DNA of 39,790 nt from Acidobacteriaceae bacterium (GTDB taxonomy: Bacteria; Acidobacteriota; Terriglobia; Bryobacterales; Bryobacteraceae). Shown piece after piece: positions 7,469 to 15,886 of the stretch (the first letter of the stretch is position 1; the number at the start of each line of letters is the position of its first letter). Under the pieces are notes generated by a model. That model was not told the origin of the DNA. It was given only the letters and a program-made list of their open reading frames with translations, and did not search any database. A program made the position numbers and the translations under genes. Location: positions 1 through 39,790 of the forward strand of contig CAJCIT010000173.1 in NCBI GenBank assembly GCA_903970405.1, given 5' to 3'.

Positions 7469-8565
7469 GCGGATTTCAGGTGAAGCGCCTGGGAACGCTG
7501 ATGGAACCCGAGCCGGGCAATCCGCTGGAGGTGGAGGGTGTGTTGAATCCCGCCGCCGTTCGCGGTCCGGACGGCGAGTTGTATCTCTTCCCGCGAATGG
7601 TGGCGGCGGGGAATTATTCCCGAATCGGCATCGCGCGAGTTCGGTTCAATGCCGCGGGCGATCCCGATGGCGTTGAGAGGCTCGGCATTGCTTTGGAACC
7701 GGAGGCAGAGTATGAGCGGCGGCCCAACGGGGGAGGCGGTTGTGAGGATCCGCGCGTCACCTTTGTTGAACCGCTGAAGCGTTACATCATGACTTACGCG
7801 GCGTTTTCTGCCAAGGGTCCGCGAATCGCGCTGGCGCAATCGTGGGACCTGTTTCACTGGCAGCGCCTCGGGCTGGTGACTTTTACTTGTTTAAGCGGAA
7901 TCGATTTCTCCGAAGTCGATAACAAGGACGCCAGTCTCTTTCCGGTGGCGATTCCCAACCCATCCGGACATGCCGAACTGGCTATTCTTCACCGTCCCTT
8001 GTTTCCCGGCACTCGTCCCGAAGAAACTTGTCAGTCGCCCTTGCGGCCCCTCGATCGCGATCGGGAATGCATCTGGATCTCATACTGCCCGATGGCACTG
8101 GATGGGTCAGAAAACCTGGAGCGTTTGGAATTTACATCTCATCACCGGCTCGCCACTCCCGTCTCGCCTTGGGAGCGGCTCAAGATTGGCGGCGGTGCTC
8201 CGCCGATCATGACCGGTCTCGGTTGGCTGATCGTCTACCACGGCGTGAGCGAATCGCAGGGGCCTAGTGAGACTGAACATCCATTGTGCTATTCAGCGGG
8301 AGTGATGGTGCTTTCGAAAGAGGAACCTAGCCAGCTCGTTTATCGCTCGGCGAAGCCGATTCTAACTCCCTCGCTGCCGGAGGAACGGAGCGGAACGGTG
8401 GCCAATGTCGTGTTCCCGACAGGGATCGACCGGCGTGACGATCTTGGATTGCCTCGCCGTTTCGATATCTATTACGGGATGGCGGACAAGCGCGTAGGCG
8501 TGGCGCGCCTTGACGTGCCGAACGTCCTTCCGGCGGGCGGCGACCCACTGGAAAGCCCACTGTAA
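7465..8565 (+). CDS. GH130 beta-mannoside phosphorylase/mannosidase
   Basis: This 366-residue five-bladed propeller enzyme belongs to glycoside hydrolase family 130. Recognisable parts are NGGGGCEDPRVTFVEP (with the conserved acidic residue), DNKDASLFPVAIP, IGGGAPPIMTGLGWLIVYHG and, near the end, VVFPTGI then DIYYGMADKRVGVA. GH130 enzymes mostly phosphorolyse beta-mannosides to mannose-1-phosphate; some subfamilies hydrolyse instead. No signal peptide is present, so the substrate must be imported. The ATG overlaps the upstream stop (ATGA). Together with the upstream mutase-like protein and ManA it completes a path to fructose-6-P. Subfamily and linkage cannot be settled by eye. The 3' end lies three bases from the convergent dehydrogenase gene. 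Confidence 0.88.
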   Translation: MSGFQVKRLGTLMEPEPGNPLEVEGVLNPAAVRGPDGELYLFPRMVAAGNYSRIGIARVRFNAAGDPDGVERLGIALEPEAEYERRPNGGGGCEDPRVTFVEPLKRYIMTYAAFSAKGPRIALAQSWDLFHWQRLGLVTFTCLSGIDFSEVDNKDASLFPVAIPNPSGHAELAILHRPLFPGTRPEETCQSPLRPLDRDRECIWISYCPMALDGSENLERLEFTSHHRLATPVSPWERLKIGGGAPPIMTGLGWLIVYHGVSESQGPSETEHPLCYSAGVMVLSKEEPSQLVYRSAKPILTPSLPEERSGTVANVVFPTGIDRRDDLGLPRRFDIYYGMADKRVGVARLDVPNVLPAGGDPLESPL

Positions 8566-8568
8566 ATC

Positions 8569-9561
8569 TCACGGCACGATGACGACGGACCCCTCCTCCG
8601 TTTCGTGTTTGACCGCAAGCAGCGCGTTGTTTGCATCCGCGAGTTGAAAGACGGTGACCTTCGGCCGGATGTTCAGGCTGCGAGCGATCTTCAGAAAGTC
8701 CCGCGCATCCTGACGGGTCATGTTTGCCACGCTGCGGATCTGCCGTTCGCCCCACAGTAAGGTGTCATAGTCGAATGCGGGCATTTCGTCGAGATGAATC
8801 GCATTGACGGCCACCACGCCGCCCTTGCGTAAGCTGGTCAGGGCGCTCACCACCACCTTTCCGCTCGGCGCGAATGTAATAGCGCGGTCAAGCTTGACGG
8901 GCGGTAATTCGTCTTCCTTTCCAACCCAGGTTGCGCCCAGGGAAATAGCTGAGTTTCGATGAGACTCGCCTCTGGTTACAACATAGACTTCGCATTTCCA
9001 GGATTGCAGGATCTGAATGGCAAGCCCGGCGGAACTGCCGAAACCAAAGAGTCCCACTCGCTCGCCTGGTTCGACGCCTGCCACGCGCAAGCTGCGAAAG
9101 CCGATGATGCCGGCGCATAGAAGGGGCGCGGCGTGAACATCGTCCAGACCGGCCGGAAGCGGAAATGCAAAATCGGCGCGTGCCAGCGCATACTCGGCAT
9201 AGCCCCCATTGACGGTGAATCCGGTGAAAATTGGCTTGTCACACAGATTCTCCATTCCGTGTTGGCAGAACCAGCAGTCGCCGTCGACGCCGCCCATCCA
9301 GGAGACGCCGACGCGCGTTCCCACGGGTAACTCAGGCGTGGCCCCCTCCACAACTTCTCCCACGATTTGATGGCCGGGAATCAGGCGCGGTTGAACAGGG
9401 TGCAAGTCTCCTTCAACGATATGCAGGTCGGTACGGCAAACGCCGCAGGCAACCACCCGAAGCAGGATGTGTCCCGCTTCGAGCTGGGGACGGGGAACGT
9501 CTTCGATTTCGACGAAGGGCGAGGTTGGGGTACGGGCCGAAACGAAGATTGCCGCCTTCAT
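8569..9561 (-). CDS. Zinc-type alcohol dehydrogenase (MDR family)
   Basis: This 330-residue medium-chain dehydrogenase has the catalytic-zinc region VVACGVCRTDLHIVEGD and LIPGHQIVGEV, then an NAD(P)-binding Rossmann segment (GLFGFGSSAGLAIQILQ). It resembles the zinc-binding alcohol dehydrogenase family-2 type, which oxidises alcohols or reduces aldehydes with unknown physiological substrates. The structural-zinc lobe reads GVDGDCWFCQHGMENLCD, so only three of the usual four cysteines are present; the first position is Asp. I checked this in the DNA (GTCGACGGCGACTGC on the coding strand). It stands alone and is tail-to-tail with GH130. No clear promoter is visible upstream. Confidence 0.87.
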   Translation of the reverse strand: MKAAIFVSARTPTSPFVEIEDVPRPQLEAGHILLRVVACGVCRTDLHIVEGDLHPVQPRLIPGHQIVGEVVEGATPELPVGTRVGVSWMGGVDGDCWFCQHGMENLCDKPIFTGFTVNGGYAEYALARADFAFPLPAGLDDVHAAPLLCAGIIGFRSLRVAGVEPGERVGLFGFGSSAGLAIQILQSWKCEVYVVTRGESHRNSAISLGATWVGKEDELPPVKLDRAITFAPSGKVVVSALTSLRKGGVVAVNAIHLDEMPAFDYDTLLWGERQIRSVANMTRQDARDFLKIARSLNIRPKVTVFQLADANNALLAVKHETEEGSVVIVP

Positions 9562-9916
9562 TGACTTAATGCACGATTTCGTATATACCCTCTCGTATCG
9601 AGAGCCGTTGCACCCCGCGGCGGGCTGCCTGTACGCTTCTTATCATCTCCCGAAGCGTTCGTTCGCCGCAATGGGCGAATGCGGGGCAATGCGGGACAGA
9701 CTGGGCCCAATTGAGCAACGCCAAGCGGCGGAAGCCAGCCATGGCTCGAGCCCCGGCGTGTAGACCTGCCAGACGCCTGGGAACGCCAATCTCCGATTGG
9801 CGAAAGTCCGCTCAATTGCCAATGGCCCTTCGCTTCGAGTTCGTTCCGCCGGCCGAGGTCCCCTTGCTTACTTTACGCGCGATTCAGAAGAGGCATCTGG
9901 CCATTTGCGAGCAGTC
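9562..9916. other. Gene-free stretch upstream of the dehydrogenase
   Basis: These 355 bases lie between the dehydrogenase start and the PIG-L stop, both on the minus strand. They hold a family A palindrome at 9773-9807. Several open frames run through it, but none has protein-like composition or a good ribosome binding site. I see no RNA gene. Confidence 0.5.
9773..9807. repeat. Palindromic repeat family A, copy 2
   Basis: The core at 9784-9802 reads CGCCAATC-TCC-GATTGGCG (8-bp arms, 3-nt loop). It is preceded by CGCCTGGGAA and followed by AAAGTCC. The CGCCTGGGAA flank matches, in reverse, the TTCCCAGGCG flank of copy 3 and recurs at 21949-21962. Confidence 0.85.
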
Positions 9917-10684
9917 TTATCCAGGCAGGGCCTTACCGGCACTCGTATAGGCCGATAGCAACTGCTGAAGCAGCGGCCGATGCGGATAGGGATGAGTCTT
10001 GTATTGCCGGAACCCTTCGCCAAGGGTAATGCCCGCTTGAGTCCCACGGGCGCGCGTCCAGTCTTCCATCTGTTTGAGAAAGTCATCCATTCCGTGCTGC
10101 TGTTGAAGCCACGCTCGTTGACTGCGGTGGCAGGAAAGCATCGCGGTCTTGATCTCAAATGTAGACGCTACGTCGATCGTGAAGTCCGGAATTGCCGGCG
10201 CGCCGCCGCGATCCCGCTGATCGATCGGGTCCATAAAGTAGAGATGCGGAATGGCTGGGAGAGCCGGGCTTCCCGAAGGAGTGGTGTAGTTCGGAATAGA
10301 AGCAGCGAAACAGGCGTCGCGAACCAGTTGGCTGGCCGCTTCGTGGTCAGCGAGATAGTCGCTCGGCGCGGCCGTCAGAACGATCTGGGGGCGAAGCTCC
10401 CGAAGAAGTGCCGTTACCGCGCGTCGCGAAGGATCGTCACTGAAGATCGCCATATCGCGAAAGCCGCCCCAGCGATAGTGGGCGCCGATCAGCGCGGCCG
10501 ATTCAGCCGCCTCATCTCTTCGTATCGCTGCGATCTCATCCGGGCCTTGAATCATGGATCCGCAATCGCCCGCGCTCAGAGTCACGATCGTCATGTCGTG
10601 CCCTAGTGCGGCAAGAAGAGCCAGCGTGCCCCCGGCAAGAATCTCGGCATCGTCCGGATGGGCATGGATGCAGGCGATCCGCAT
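9917..10684 (-). CDS. PIG-L family N-acetylglucosaminyl deacetylase
   Basis: This 255-residue protein of the PIG-L/LmbE/BshB deacetylase family has the hallmark zinc motif AHPDDAEILAGG near the N-terminus and a second metal-site stretch SDYLADHEAASQLV in the middle. Family members remove acetyl groups from N-acetylglucosaminyl conjugates, including bacillithiol and mycothiol precursors; the substrate here is unknown. It is cytoplasmic, with no signal peptide. Its ATG overlaps the stop of the upstream SDR gene by one base (TGATG at 10682-10686 on the minus strand), so the two are translated together. A link between the SDR substrate and the deacetylated sugar is possible but not shown. Confidence 0.88.
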   Translation of the reverse strand: MRIACIHAHPDDAEILAGGTLALLAALGHDMTIVTLSAGDCGSMIQGPDEIAAIRRDEAAESAALIGAHYRWGGFRDMAIFSDDPSRRAVTALLRELRPQIVLTAAPSDYLADHEAASQLVRDACFAASIPNYTTPSGSPALPAIPHLYFMDPIDQRDRGGAPAIPDFTIDVASTFEIKTAMLSCHRSQRAWLQQQHGMDDFLKQMEDWTRARGTQAGITLGEGFRQYKTHPYPHRPLLQQLLSAYTSAGKALPG

Positions 10685-11469
10685 CAGACGTCCCGCGTCC
10701 AGCGCTGTTCGTCAAAACGATCCGTGGCCTGGCCCCACGTGCCGAACTTAGCAGCCATCTGTCCGCCGTCCACCACAAGCGTGGTTCCCGTGATATAGGA
10801 AGCGAGGTCCGACGCCAGAAACATCACCGCCTGCGCCACTTCTTCCGGTTCGCCGCCGCGCCCCAGCGCGATGTGTTTGAAATACTCCGATAGGACAGCG
10901 GGGTTTGAAAAACTGGAAGCGGTGAGGCGCGTCCGGATCAGGCCCGGACAGACCGCGTTGATGCGAATTCCGTAAGGCCCCAACTCGTTCGCCGCGGTAT
11001 GCAGAATTCCCAGCAAGCCCGCTTTGCTGGCATTGTAGGCGATGAGGTCCGCTTCGCCGTCGAAGGAATTTGTGGACGCAGTTAAGACAATCGATCCCTG
11101 GCGCCTGGGCTTCATCCGCGCGGCGGCCACTTGGACAGTATCGAATGCGCCGGTCAGATTCACCGCCAGCGTTCGATTCCAAAGCGCCGGCGGGGTCTCC
11201 GTCAGTGAGGCGAGGCCGCTGATGCCGGCGTTCACCGCCACGATGTCGGGGACCACTGCGTTATCGAACGCTCTCTCCAGGGATTGCCGGTCCGTGACGT
11301 CCGCGATGCAGGCCTGCGCCCCGATTGACCGCGCGGCTTCGACCGGATTTTCTGAAGCCAGGTCGAATATCCAAACTGAGCCGCCGGCGGCCGCAATGCT
11401 TCTGGAAATGGCAAGGCCGATTCCGTTTGCGCCTCCGGTCACCACGGCATTCTTGCCTTGAAAATTCAT
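10684..11469 (-). CDS. Short-chain dehydrogenase/reductase (SDR)
   Basis: This is a classical SDR of 261 residues. The cofactor motif VVTGGANGIG lies near the N-terminus, followed by VAVNAGISG. The catalytic Ser is in SIVLTASTNSF, the YNASK motif carries Tyr and Lys, and the C-terminal YITGTTLVVDGGQMA is typical. It uses NAD(P)H; the substrate is unknown. The ATG at 11469 (MNFQGKNAVVTGG) is chosen over an upstream start at 11505 because SDRs normally begin just before the glycine motif. It is the first gene of a two-gene minus-strand unit with PIG-L. It diverges from the GMC operon, with about 130 bases between them for both promoters. Confidence 0.9.
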   Translation of the reverse strand: MNFQGKNAVVTGGANGIGLAISRSIAAAGGSVWIFDLASENPVEAARSIGAQACIADVTDRQSLERAFDNAVVPDIVAVNAGISGLASLTETPPALWNRTLAVNLTGAFDTVQVAAARMKPRRQGSIVLTASTNSFDGEADLIAYNASKAGLLGILHTAANELGPYGIRINAVCPGLIRTRLTASSFSNPAVLSEYFKHIALGRGGEPEEVAQAVMFLASDLASYITGTTLVVDGGQMAAKFGTWGQATDRFDEQRWTRDV

Positions 11470-11603
11470 CGTTGAGATTGTATCCGGCGCGGATAACCGC
11501 TTCACGTTCTGGTAACCTTCCGAGTAGCCGAAGCAGCCTTACAGTGAACGCAATTCAGACACGAGTTTTGCCGTGCGCTGCCTGCCGCGCGGCATAGGAG
11601 ACC

Positions 11604-13316
11604 ATGGCTCAGTCAAGCCCCAAAACGTACGACGTCGTCATTGTGGGATCGGGCGCCGGTGGCGGCGTTGCGGCCCACGTGCTGGCCCAGGCCGGCGCAA
11701 AGATTTGCATGCTGGAGGCGGGCGAATGGTACGACTGCACCAAGGATTCCGACATGTTCGCCTGGCCTTACAACGCGCCGCACCGGGCGGCGGGGACGCG
11801 GGCGAAGCCGTTCGGCTATTTTGACGCGACGCTGGAAGGCGGCTGGGAGGTTCCGGGCGAACCGTATACGCAGGCGGCCGGGTCTTCCGGGTGGAGGTGG
11901 TGGCGGGCGCGCATGCTGGGCGGGCGGACGAATCATTACGGCCGCATCTCCCTGCGGATGGGACCCTACGACTTTAAGCCATACAGCCGCGATGGCAAGG
12001 GCTTCGACTGGCCCATCGGCTATGAGGATCTGGCGCCCTACTACGACAAGGCTGAGGCTCTGATCGGCGTGTTCGGCACAAAGGAGGGCCTGGAAAATAC
12101 GCCCGATAGCGACTACTTTCAGCCGGCTCCCGCGCCGCGTGCCCACGAACGCGTCATCAAGATGGGCTGCGACAAGCTGAAGATTCCCTGCGTCCCTTCG
12201 CGTTTGGCGATCCTGACGAAACCAATCAACGACCGCCCGGCCTGTCACTACTGCGCGCAATGCGGACGGGCCTGCTCCGCGAATGCCAACTTTAACTCGC
12301 CGGGCGTTCACATCTTCCCGGCGATGAAGACGGGGAATCTGGAAGTGAGAACCGGCGCGATGGCTCGCGAAGTCACCGTGGGCGCGGATGGACTGGCAAA
12401 CGGCGTCTCTTACATCGAGAAGAAGACGCGGCGGGAAGTGACGGTTCGGGCGGCGGTTGTGGTGTTGGCGGCCAGTTGCTGCGAAACGGCGCGCATCATG
12501 CTGAATTCGAAGAGCGCCCTGTTTCCGAACGGCATTGCCAATTCCACCGGGTTGGTGGGGCGGTACATCATGGACACGGTGGGCAGCTCCGTTTCCGGCT
12601 ACCTGCCGCTGCTCGAGGATCTGCCTCCGCAAAATGACGATGGCACCGGCGGCATGCACATGTACATGCCGTGGTGGAATTATCAGCAGCAGTTGAAAAA
12701 CCAGCTGCCCTTTGCACGCGGGTACCATATCGAGATCGGCGGCGGCCGCGGACTTCCGGAGGCGGGGGCGGCCGATGGCTCAGGCTATTTGCTGGGCGGC
12801 GGCTACGGATCGGAATTCAAAGCGAACCTGCGCAAGACCTATGGCGCGTCCATCTACTTTGCCGGACGCGGCGAAATGATTCCGAATGAGAACAGCTACT
12901 GTGAGATCGATCCGAATGTCGTGGACAAGTGGGGCATCCCGGTGCTGCGATTCCACTTCAAATGGAGCCAGGATGAGATTCTGCAGGCGAAGCACATGCA
13001 GGAGACCTTCCAGCAGATCATCGAGGCCTGCGGCGGCATTGTCACCGATAAGGCGGGGGCGGAGCAAAACTGGGGCATCGCACAAGGCGGCGAGATCATA
13101 CACGAAGTGGGCGCGACGAAAATGGGCGACAACCCAAAGACCTCAGTCCTGAATCAGTATTGCCAGGCGTGGGACGTGAAGAATCTGTTCATCACCGACG
13201 CCGCGCCATTCGTCAGCAACGCCGACAAGAATCCAACGCTCTCTATTACGGCGCTGGGATGGCGGACATCAGAGTATATTGCCGATCAGATGAAGAAGAG
13301 GAATTTGGGCGCTTAG
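11604..13316 (+). CDS. GMC oxidoreductase, large subunit, copy 1
   Basis: This 570-residue FAD enzyme of the glucose-methanol-choline family is of the gluconate-2-dehydrogenase/FAD-glucose-dehydrogenase alpha-subunit type. Visible parts are the FAD motif VVIVGSGAGGGVAAHVLAQA, ARMLGGRTNHYGRISLRMGP, a cysteine cluster ACHYCAQCGRACSANANF that could hold an Fe-S centre as in related dehydrogenases, and the active-site pair His500 (IIHEVGATKMGDNP) and Asn543 (NADKNPTLSITALGWR). It has no signal peptide and is presumably exported with the Tat-signal small subunit encoded at 15084. It oxidises a sugar or polyol; specificity is unknown. AGGAG precedes the ATG closely. It is followed after 27 bases by a near-identical copy. 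Confidence 0.92.
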   Translation: MAQSSPKTYDVVIVGSGAGGGVAAHVLAQAGAKICMLEAGEWYDCTKDSDMFAWPYNAPHRAAGTRAKPFGYFDATLEGGWEVPGEPYTQAAGSSGWRWWRARMLGGRTNHYGRISLRMGPYDFKPYSRDGKGFDWPIGYEDLAPYYDKAEALIGVFGTKEGLENTPDSDYFQPAPAPRAHERVIKMGCDKLKIPCVPSRLAILTKPINDRPACHYCAQCGRACSANANFNSPGVHIFPAMKTGNLEVRTGAMAREVTVGADGLANGVSYIEKKTRREVTVRAAVVVLAASCCETARIMLNSKSALFPNGIANSTGLVGRYIMDTVGSSVSGYLPLLEDLPPQNDDGTGGMHMYMPWWNYQQQLKNQLPFARGYHIEIGGGRGLPEAGAADGSGYLLGGGYGSEFKANLRKTYGASIYFAGRGEMIPNENSYCEIDPNVVDKWGIPVLRFHFKWSQDEILQAKHMQETFQQIIEACGGIVTDKAGAEQNWGIAQGGEIIHEVGATKMGDNPKTSVLNQYCQAWDVKNLFITDAAPFVSNADKNPTLSITALGWRTSEYIADQMKKRNLGA

Positions 13317-13343
13317 GCGGCAGGACCGCCCGCCATCAGGATC

Positions 13344-15053
13344 ATGGCTCAATCAACTCCAAAGACATATGACGTTGTGATTGTGGGGTCGGGCGCTGGT
13401 GGCGGCGTTGCGGCGCACGTGCTGGCCCAGGCCGGCGCGAAGATCTGCATGCTAGAAGCAGGCGAATGGTATGACTGCACCAAAGACGCGGACATGTTTG
13501 CCTGGCCGTACAACGCGCCGCACCGGGGCGCCGGCACGAAGGCGAAACCGGGAGGCGCCTTTGACGCGACGCTGGAAGGCGGCTGGGAAGTCCCGGGCGA
13601 GCCATACACCCAGGCGGCCGGATCGGACTTCCGTTGGTGGCGCGCCCGCATGTTAGGCGGCCGCACCAATCACTACGGGCGCATCTCACTGCGTATGGGG
13701 CCCTATGACTTTAAGCCCTACAGCCGCGACGGCAAAGGCTTCGACTGGCCGATAAGTTATGAGGATCTGGCGCCTTATTACGACAAGGCGGAGGCGCTGA
13801 TCGGCGTATTCGGCTCGAAGGAAGGCTTGGAGAACACGCCGGATAGCGATGTATTTCTGCCCGCGCCGGCGCCGCGCGCCCATGAACGCGTCATCAAGAT
13901 GGGTTGCGACAAGCTGAAGATTCCCTGCATTCCCTCGCGCCTGGCCATCCTCACGAAATCCATCAATGACCGGGCCGCTTGCCATTACTGTGCCCAGTGC
14001 GGCCGCGGCTGTTCGGCGAACGCCAACTTCAATTCACCGGGCGTGCATATCTTTCCGGCGATGAAGACCGGAAATCTGGAGGTGAGAACCGGCGCGATGG
14101 CGCGCGAGGTCACCCTGGGCGCGGACGGCTTGGCCGCGGGCGTCTCCTATATCGACAAGAAGACTCGCCGGGAAGTGACGGTGCAGGCGAAAATCGTGGT
14201 GCTGGCTGCCAGTTGCTGCGAAACGGCGCGCATTATGCTCAATTCGAAGAGCGCGCTTTTTCCCAACGGCATCGCGAATTCCACAGGCTTGGTGGGGCGT
14301 TACATTATGGACACGGTGGGCAGCTCAGTCACTGGCTACCTGCCGCTGATGGAAGATCTGCCGCCACAGAATGAGGATGGCGTGGGCGGTATGCATCTGT
14401 ACATGCCGTGGTGGAACTATCAGCAGCAATTGAAAAACCAGATGCGGTTTGCGCGCGGCTACCATATTGAGATCGGCGGCGGCCGCGGCATGCCCGGCGC
14501 CGGCGCCATGGGAGGTTCAACGCGGTTCCTGGGCGGCGGCTACGGAACGGAGTTCAAGTCGAACTTGCGCAAACTCTATGGGACGTCAATCTACTTTGCC
14601 GGGCGCGGCGAAATGATTCCGAACGAAGACAGCTACTGCGAGATCGATCCCACGGTTGTGGACAAGTGGGGCATCCCGGTGCTGCGTTTCCACTTCAAAT
14701 GGAGCCAGGACGAAATCCTGCAAGCCAAGCACATGCAGGAGACTTTCCAACAGATCATTGAGGCCTGCGGCGGCCAGGTGACGGGCAAATCGCGTGGGGG
14801 CCAGGACGGCGGCATTGCCCGGGGCGGCGAGATCATTCACGAAGTAGGCGCCACCAAGATGGGCGATAACCCGAAGACTTCGGTGTTGAATCAATATTGC
14901 CAGGCGTGGGACGTGAAGAACCTCTTCATCACCGACGCGGCGCCATTTGTGAGTAACGCCGATAAGAATCCGACGTTGTCCATCACCGCGCTTGGATGGC
15001 GGACATCGGAATATATTGCCGATCAGGTGAAGAAAAGGAATTTGAGCGCATAA
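13344..15053 (+). CDS. GMC oxidoreductase, large subunit, copy 2
   Basis: This 569-residue tandem paralogue agrees with copy 1 at roughly nine of ten residues by eye. It keeps the FAD motif, the cysteine cluster (ACHYCAQCGRGCSANANF), His499 and Asn542. Differences cluster in the loop after GGWEVPGEPYTQAAGS, in the segment around GMPGAGAMGGSTRFLGGGYG and in the Gly-rich stretch before the active-site His (GKSRGGQDGG versus DKAGAEQNWG). These are places where substrate or partner contacts could differ. AGGA lies just upstream of the ATG, and the small-subunit gene follows after 30 bases. The pair looks like a fairly recent duplication under selection to stay functional. Confidence 0.92.
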   Translation: MAQSTPKTYDVVIVGSGAGGGVAAHVLAQAGAKICMLEAGEWYDCTKDADMFAWPYNAPHRGAGTKAKPGGAFDATLEGGWEVPGEPYTQAAGSDFRWWRARMLGGRTNHYGRISLRMGPYDFKPYSRDGKGFDWPISYEDLAPYYDKAEALIGVFGSKEGLENTPDSDVFLPAPAPRAHERVIKMGCDKLKIPCIPSRLAILTKSINDRAACHYCAQCGRGCSANANFNSPGVHIFPAMKTGNLEVRTGAMAREVTLGADGLAAGVSYIDKKTRREVTVQAKIVVLAASCCETARIMLNSKSALFPNGIANSTGLVGRYIMDTVGSSVTGYLPLMEDLPPQNEDGVGGMHLYMPWWNYQQQLKNQMRFARGYHIEIGGGRGMPGAGAMGGSTRFLGGGYGTEFKSNLRKLYGTSIYFAGRGEMIPNEDSYCEIDPTVVDKWGIPVLRFHFKWSQDEILQAKHMQETFQQIIEACGGQVTGKSRGGQDGGIARGGEIIHEVGATKMGDNPKTSVLNQYCQAWDVKNLFITDAAPFVSNADKNPTLSITALGWRTSEYIADQVKKRNLSA

Positions 15054-15083
15054 GCCGGCAGACGGCGGAACAGGAAATCGACC

Positions 15084-15761
15084 ATGGCAAAACCAATTGA
15101 CGGCCTTAGGCGGCGCGACCTGATTCAAATCATCGGTGGCGCGCCGATGCTGGCGGCCGCGACAGCCGGCATGGCTTCCGCGCAGGAGCATGAGCATGCA
15201 CACCACGCGCCAGCCGCGCCGCCGCCGTTTGTCCGGCAGGTGTTCAATGACCAGCAATGGAAGCTGGTCCAGAAGTTGAGCGATCTAATCATTCCCGCCG
15301 ACCAACTCGGGCCCAGCGCGACAGAAGCCGGAGCGCCTGAGTATATCGACGACTGGCTCCAATTCCGCGCCACCGAGGACGGCAATGAGAATCTGAAAGC
15401 GCAGGTGCTGGGCGGCCTGACTTGGCTCGATCTGGAATCGAACCGCCTCTTTCAGAAGACTTTCGTGGACGCTTCGCTCGCGCAGGAGAAGCAGATCCTG
15501 GATCGCATCGCGTGGCCATCGCGGGCGGCCAAGGAAGATCTCCGCTGGGCGGCGTTCTTCACCACGTTTCGCGATCTTGTCGCCAGCGGCTATGTTTCGA
15601 GCAAAGCGGGGATCAAGTATTTGCCGTATCTGGGTAACACCGCGGTGGCGCACTGGCAGGGAACAGATCCCAAAGTCTGGGCGGTGATCGAAGAGCGGAT
15701 GAAGAATGGCTATAAAGGCGTTGGCGGCGAGGCGAAGCCCTGGACCGCGGGAACAGCGTAG
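15084..15761 (+). CDS. Gluconate 2-dehydrogenase subunit 3 family protein (Tat-exported)
   Basis: This 225-residue small subunit has a twin-arginine signal (GLRRRDLIQIIGGAPMLAAA, cleavage after ASA near residue 32), followed by a His-rich stretch (EHEHAHHAPAAPPP). The rest is the helical gluconate-2-dehydrogenase subunit-3 domain with DLIIPADQLGPSATEAGAPE near its start. In characterised complexes this subunit carries the flavoprotein through Tat and stabilises it. Both upstream GMC proteins lack signal peptides, so it probably serves both. A third, cytochrome c subunit, often encoded next, is absent here. AGGAAA lies before the ATG. A palindromic repeat follows the stop. Confidence 0.9.
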   Translation: MAKPIDGLRRRDLIQIIGGAPMLAAATAGMASAQEHEHAHHAPAAPPPFVRQVFNDQQWKLVQKLSDLIIPADQLGPSATEAGAPEYIDDWLQFRATEDGNENLKAQVLGGLTWLDLESNRLFQKTFVDASLAQEKQILDRIAWPSRAAKEDLRWAAFFTTFRDLVASGYVSSKAGIKYLPYLGNTAVAHWQGTDPKVWAVIEERMKNGYKGVGGEAKPWTAGTA

Positions 15762-15766
15762 CACCC

Positions 15767-15800
15767 CTTTCGCCAATCAGGAGATTGGCGTTCCCAGGCG
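15767..15800. repeat. Palindromic repeat family A, copy 3
   Basis: The core at 15771-15790 reads CGCCAATC-AGGA-GATTGGCG, followed by TTCCCAGGCG. This is the reverse orientation of copy 2. It lies between the end of the GMC operon and acs. Confidence 0.85.
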
Positions 15801-15886
15801 GTAAGTGGCGCGGACGCGCGGCCAGAGCATAACCAGCCCCTGCGATACGCTATGAAAAACAGCCCGCTGCAAGGAAGCCCTTTTTC

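Noticed and set aside
11613..12728. Minus-strand frame (371 residues) opposite the first GMC gene
   Set aside because: It is a mirror of the GMC coding frame, and a similar antisense frame occurs opposite the second copy. Composition is Arg/His-rich.
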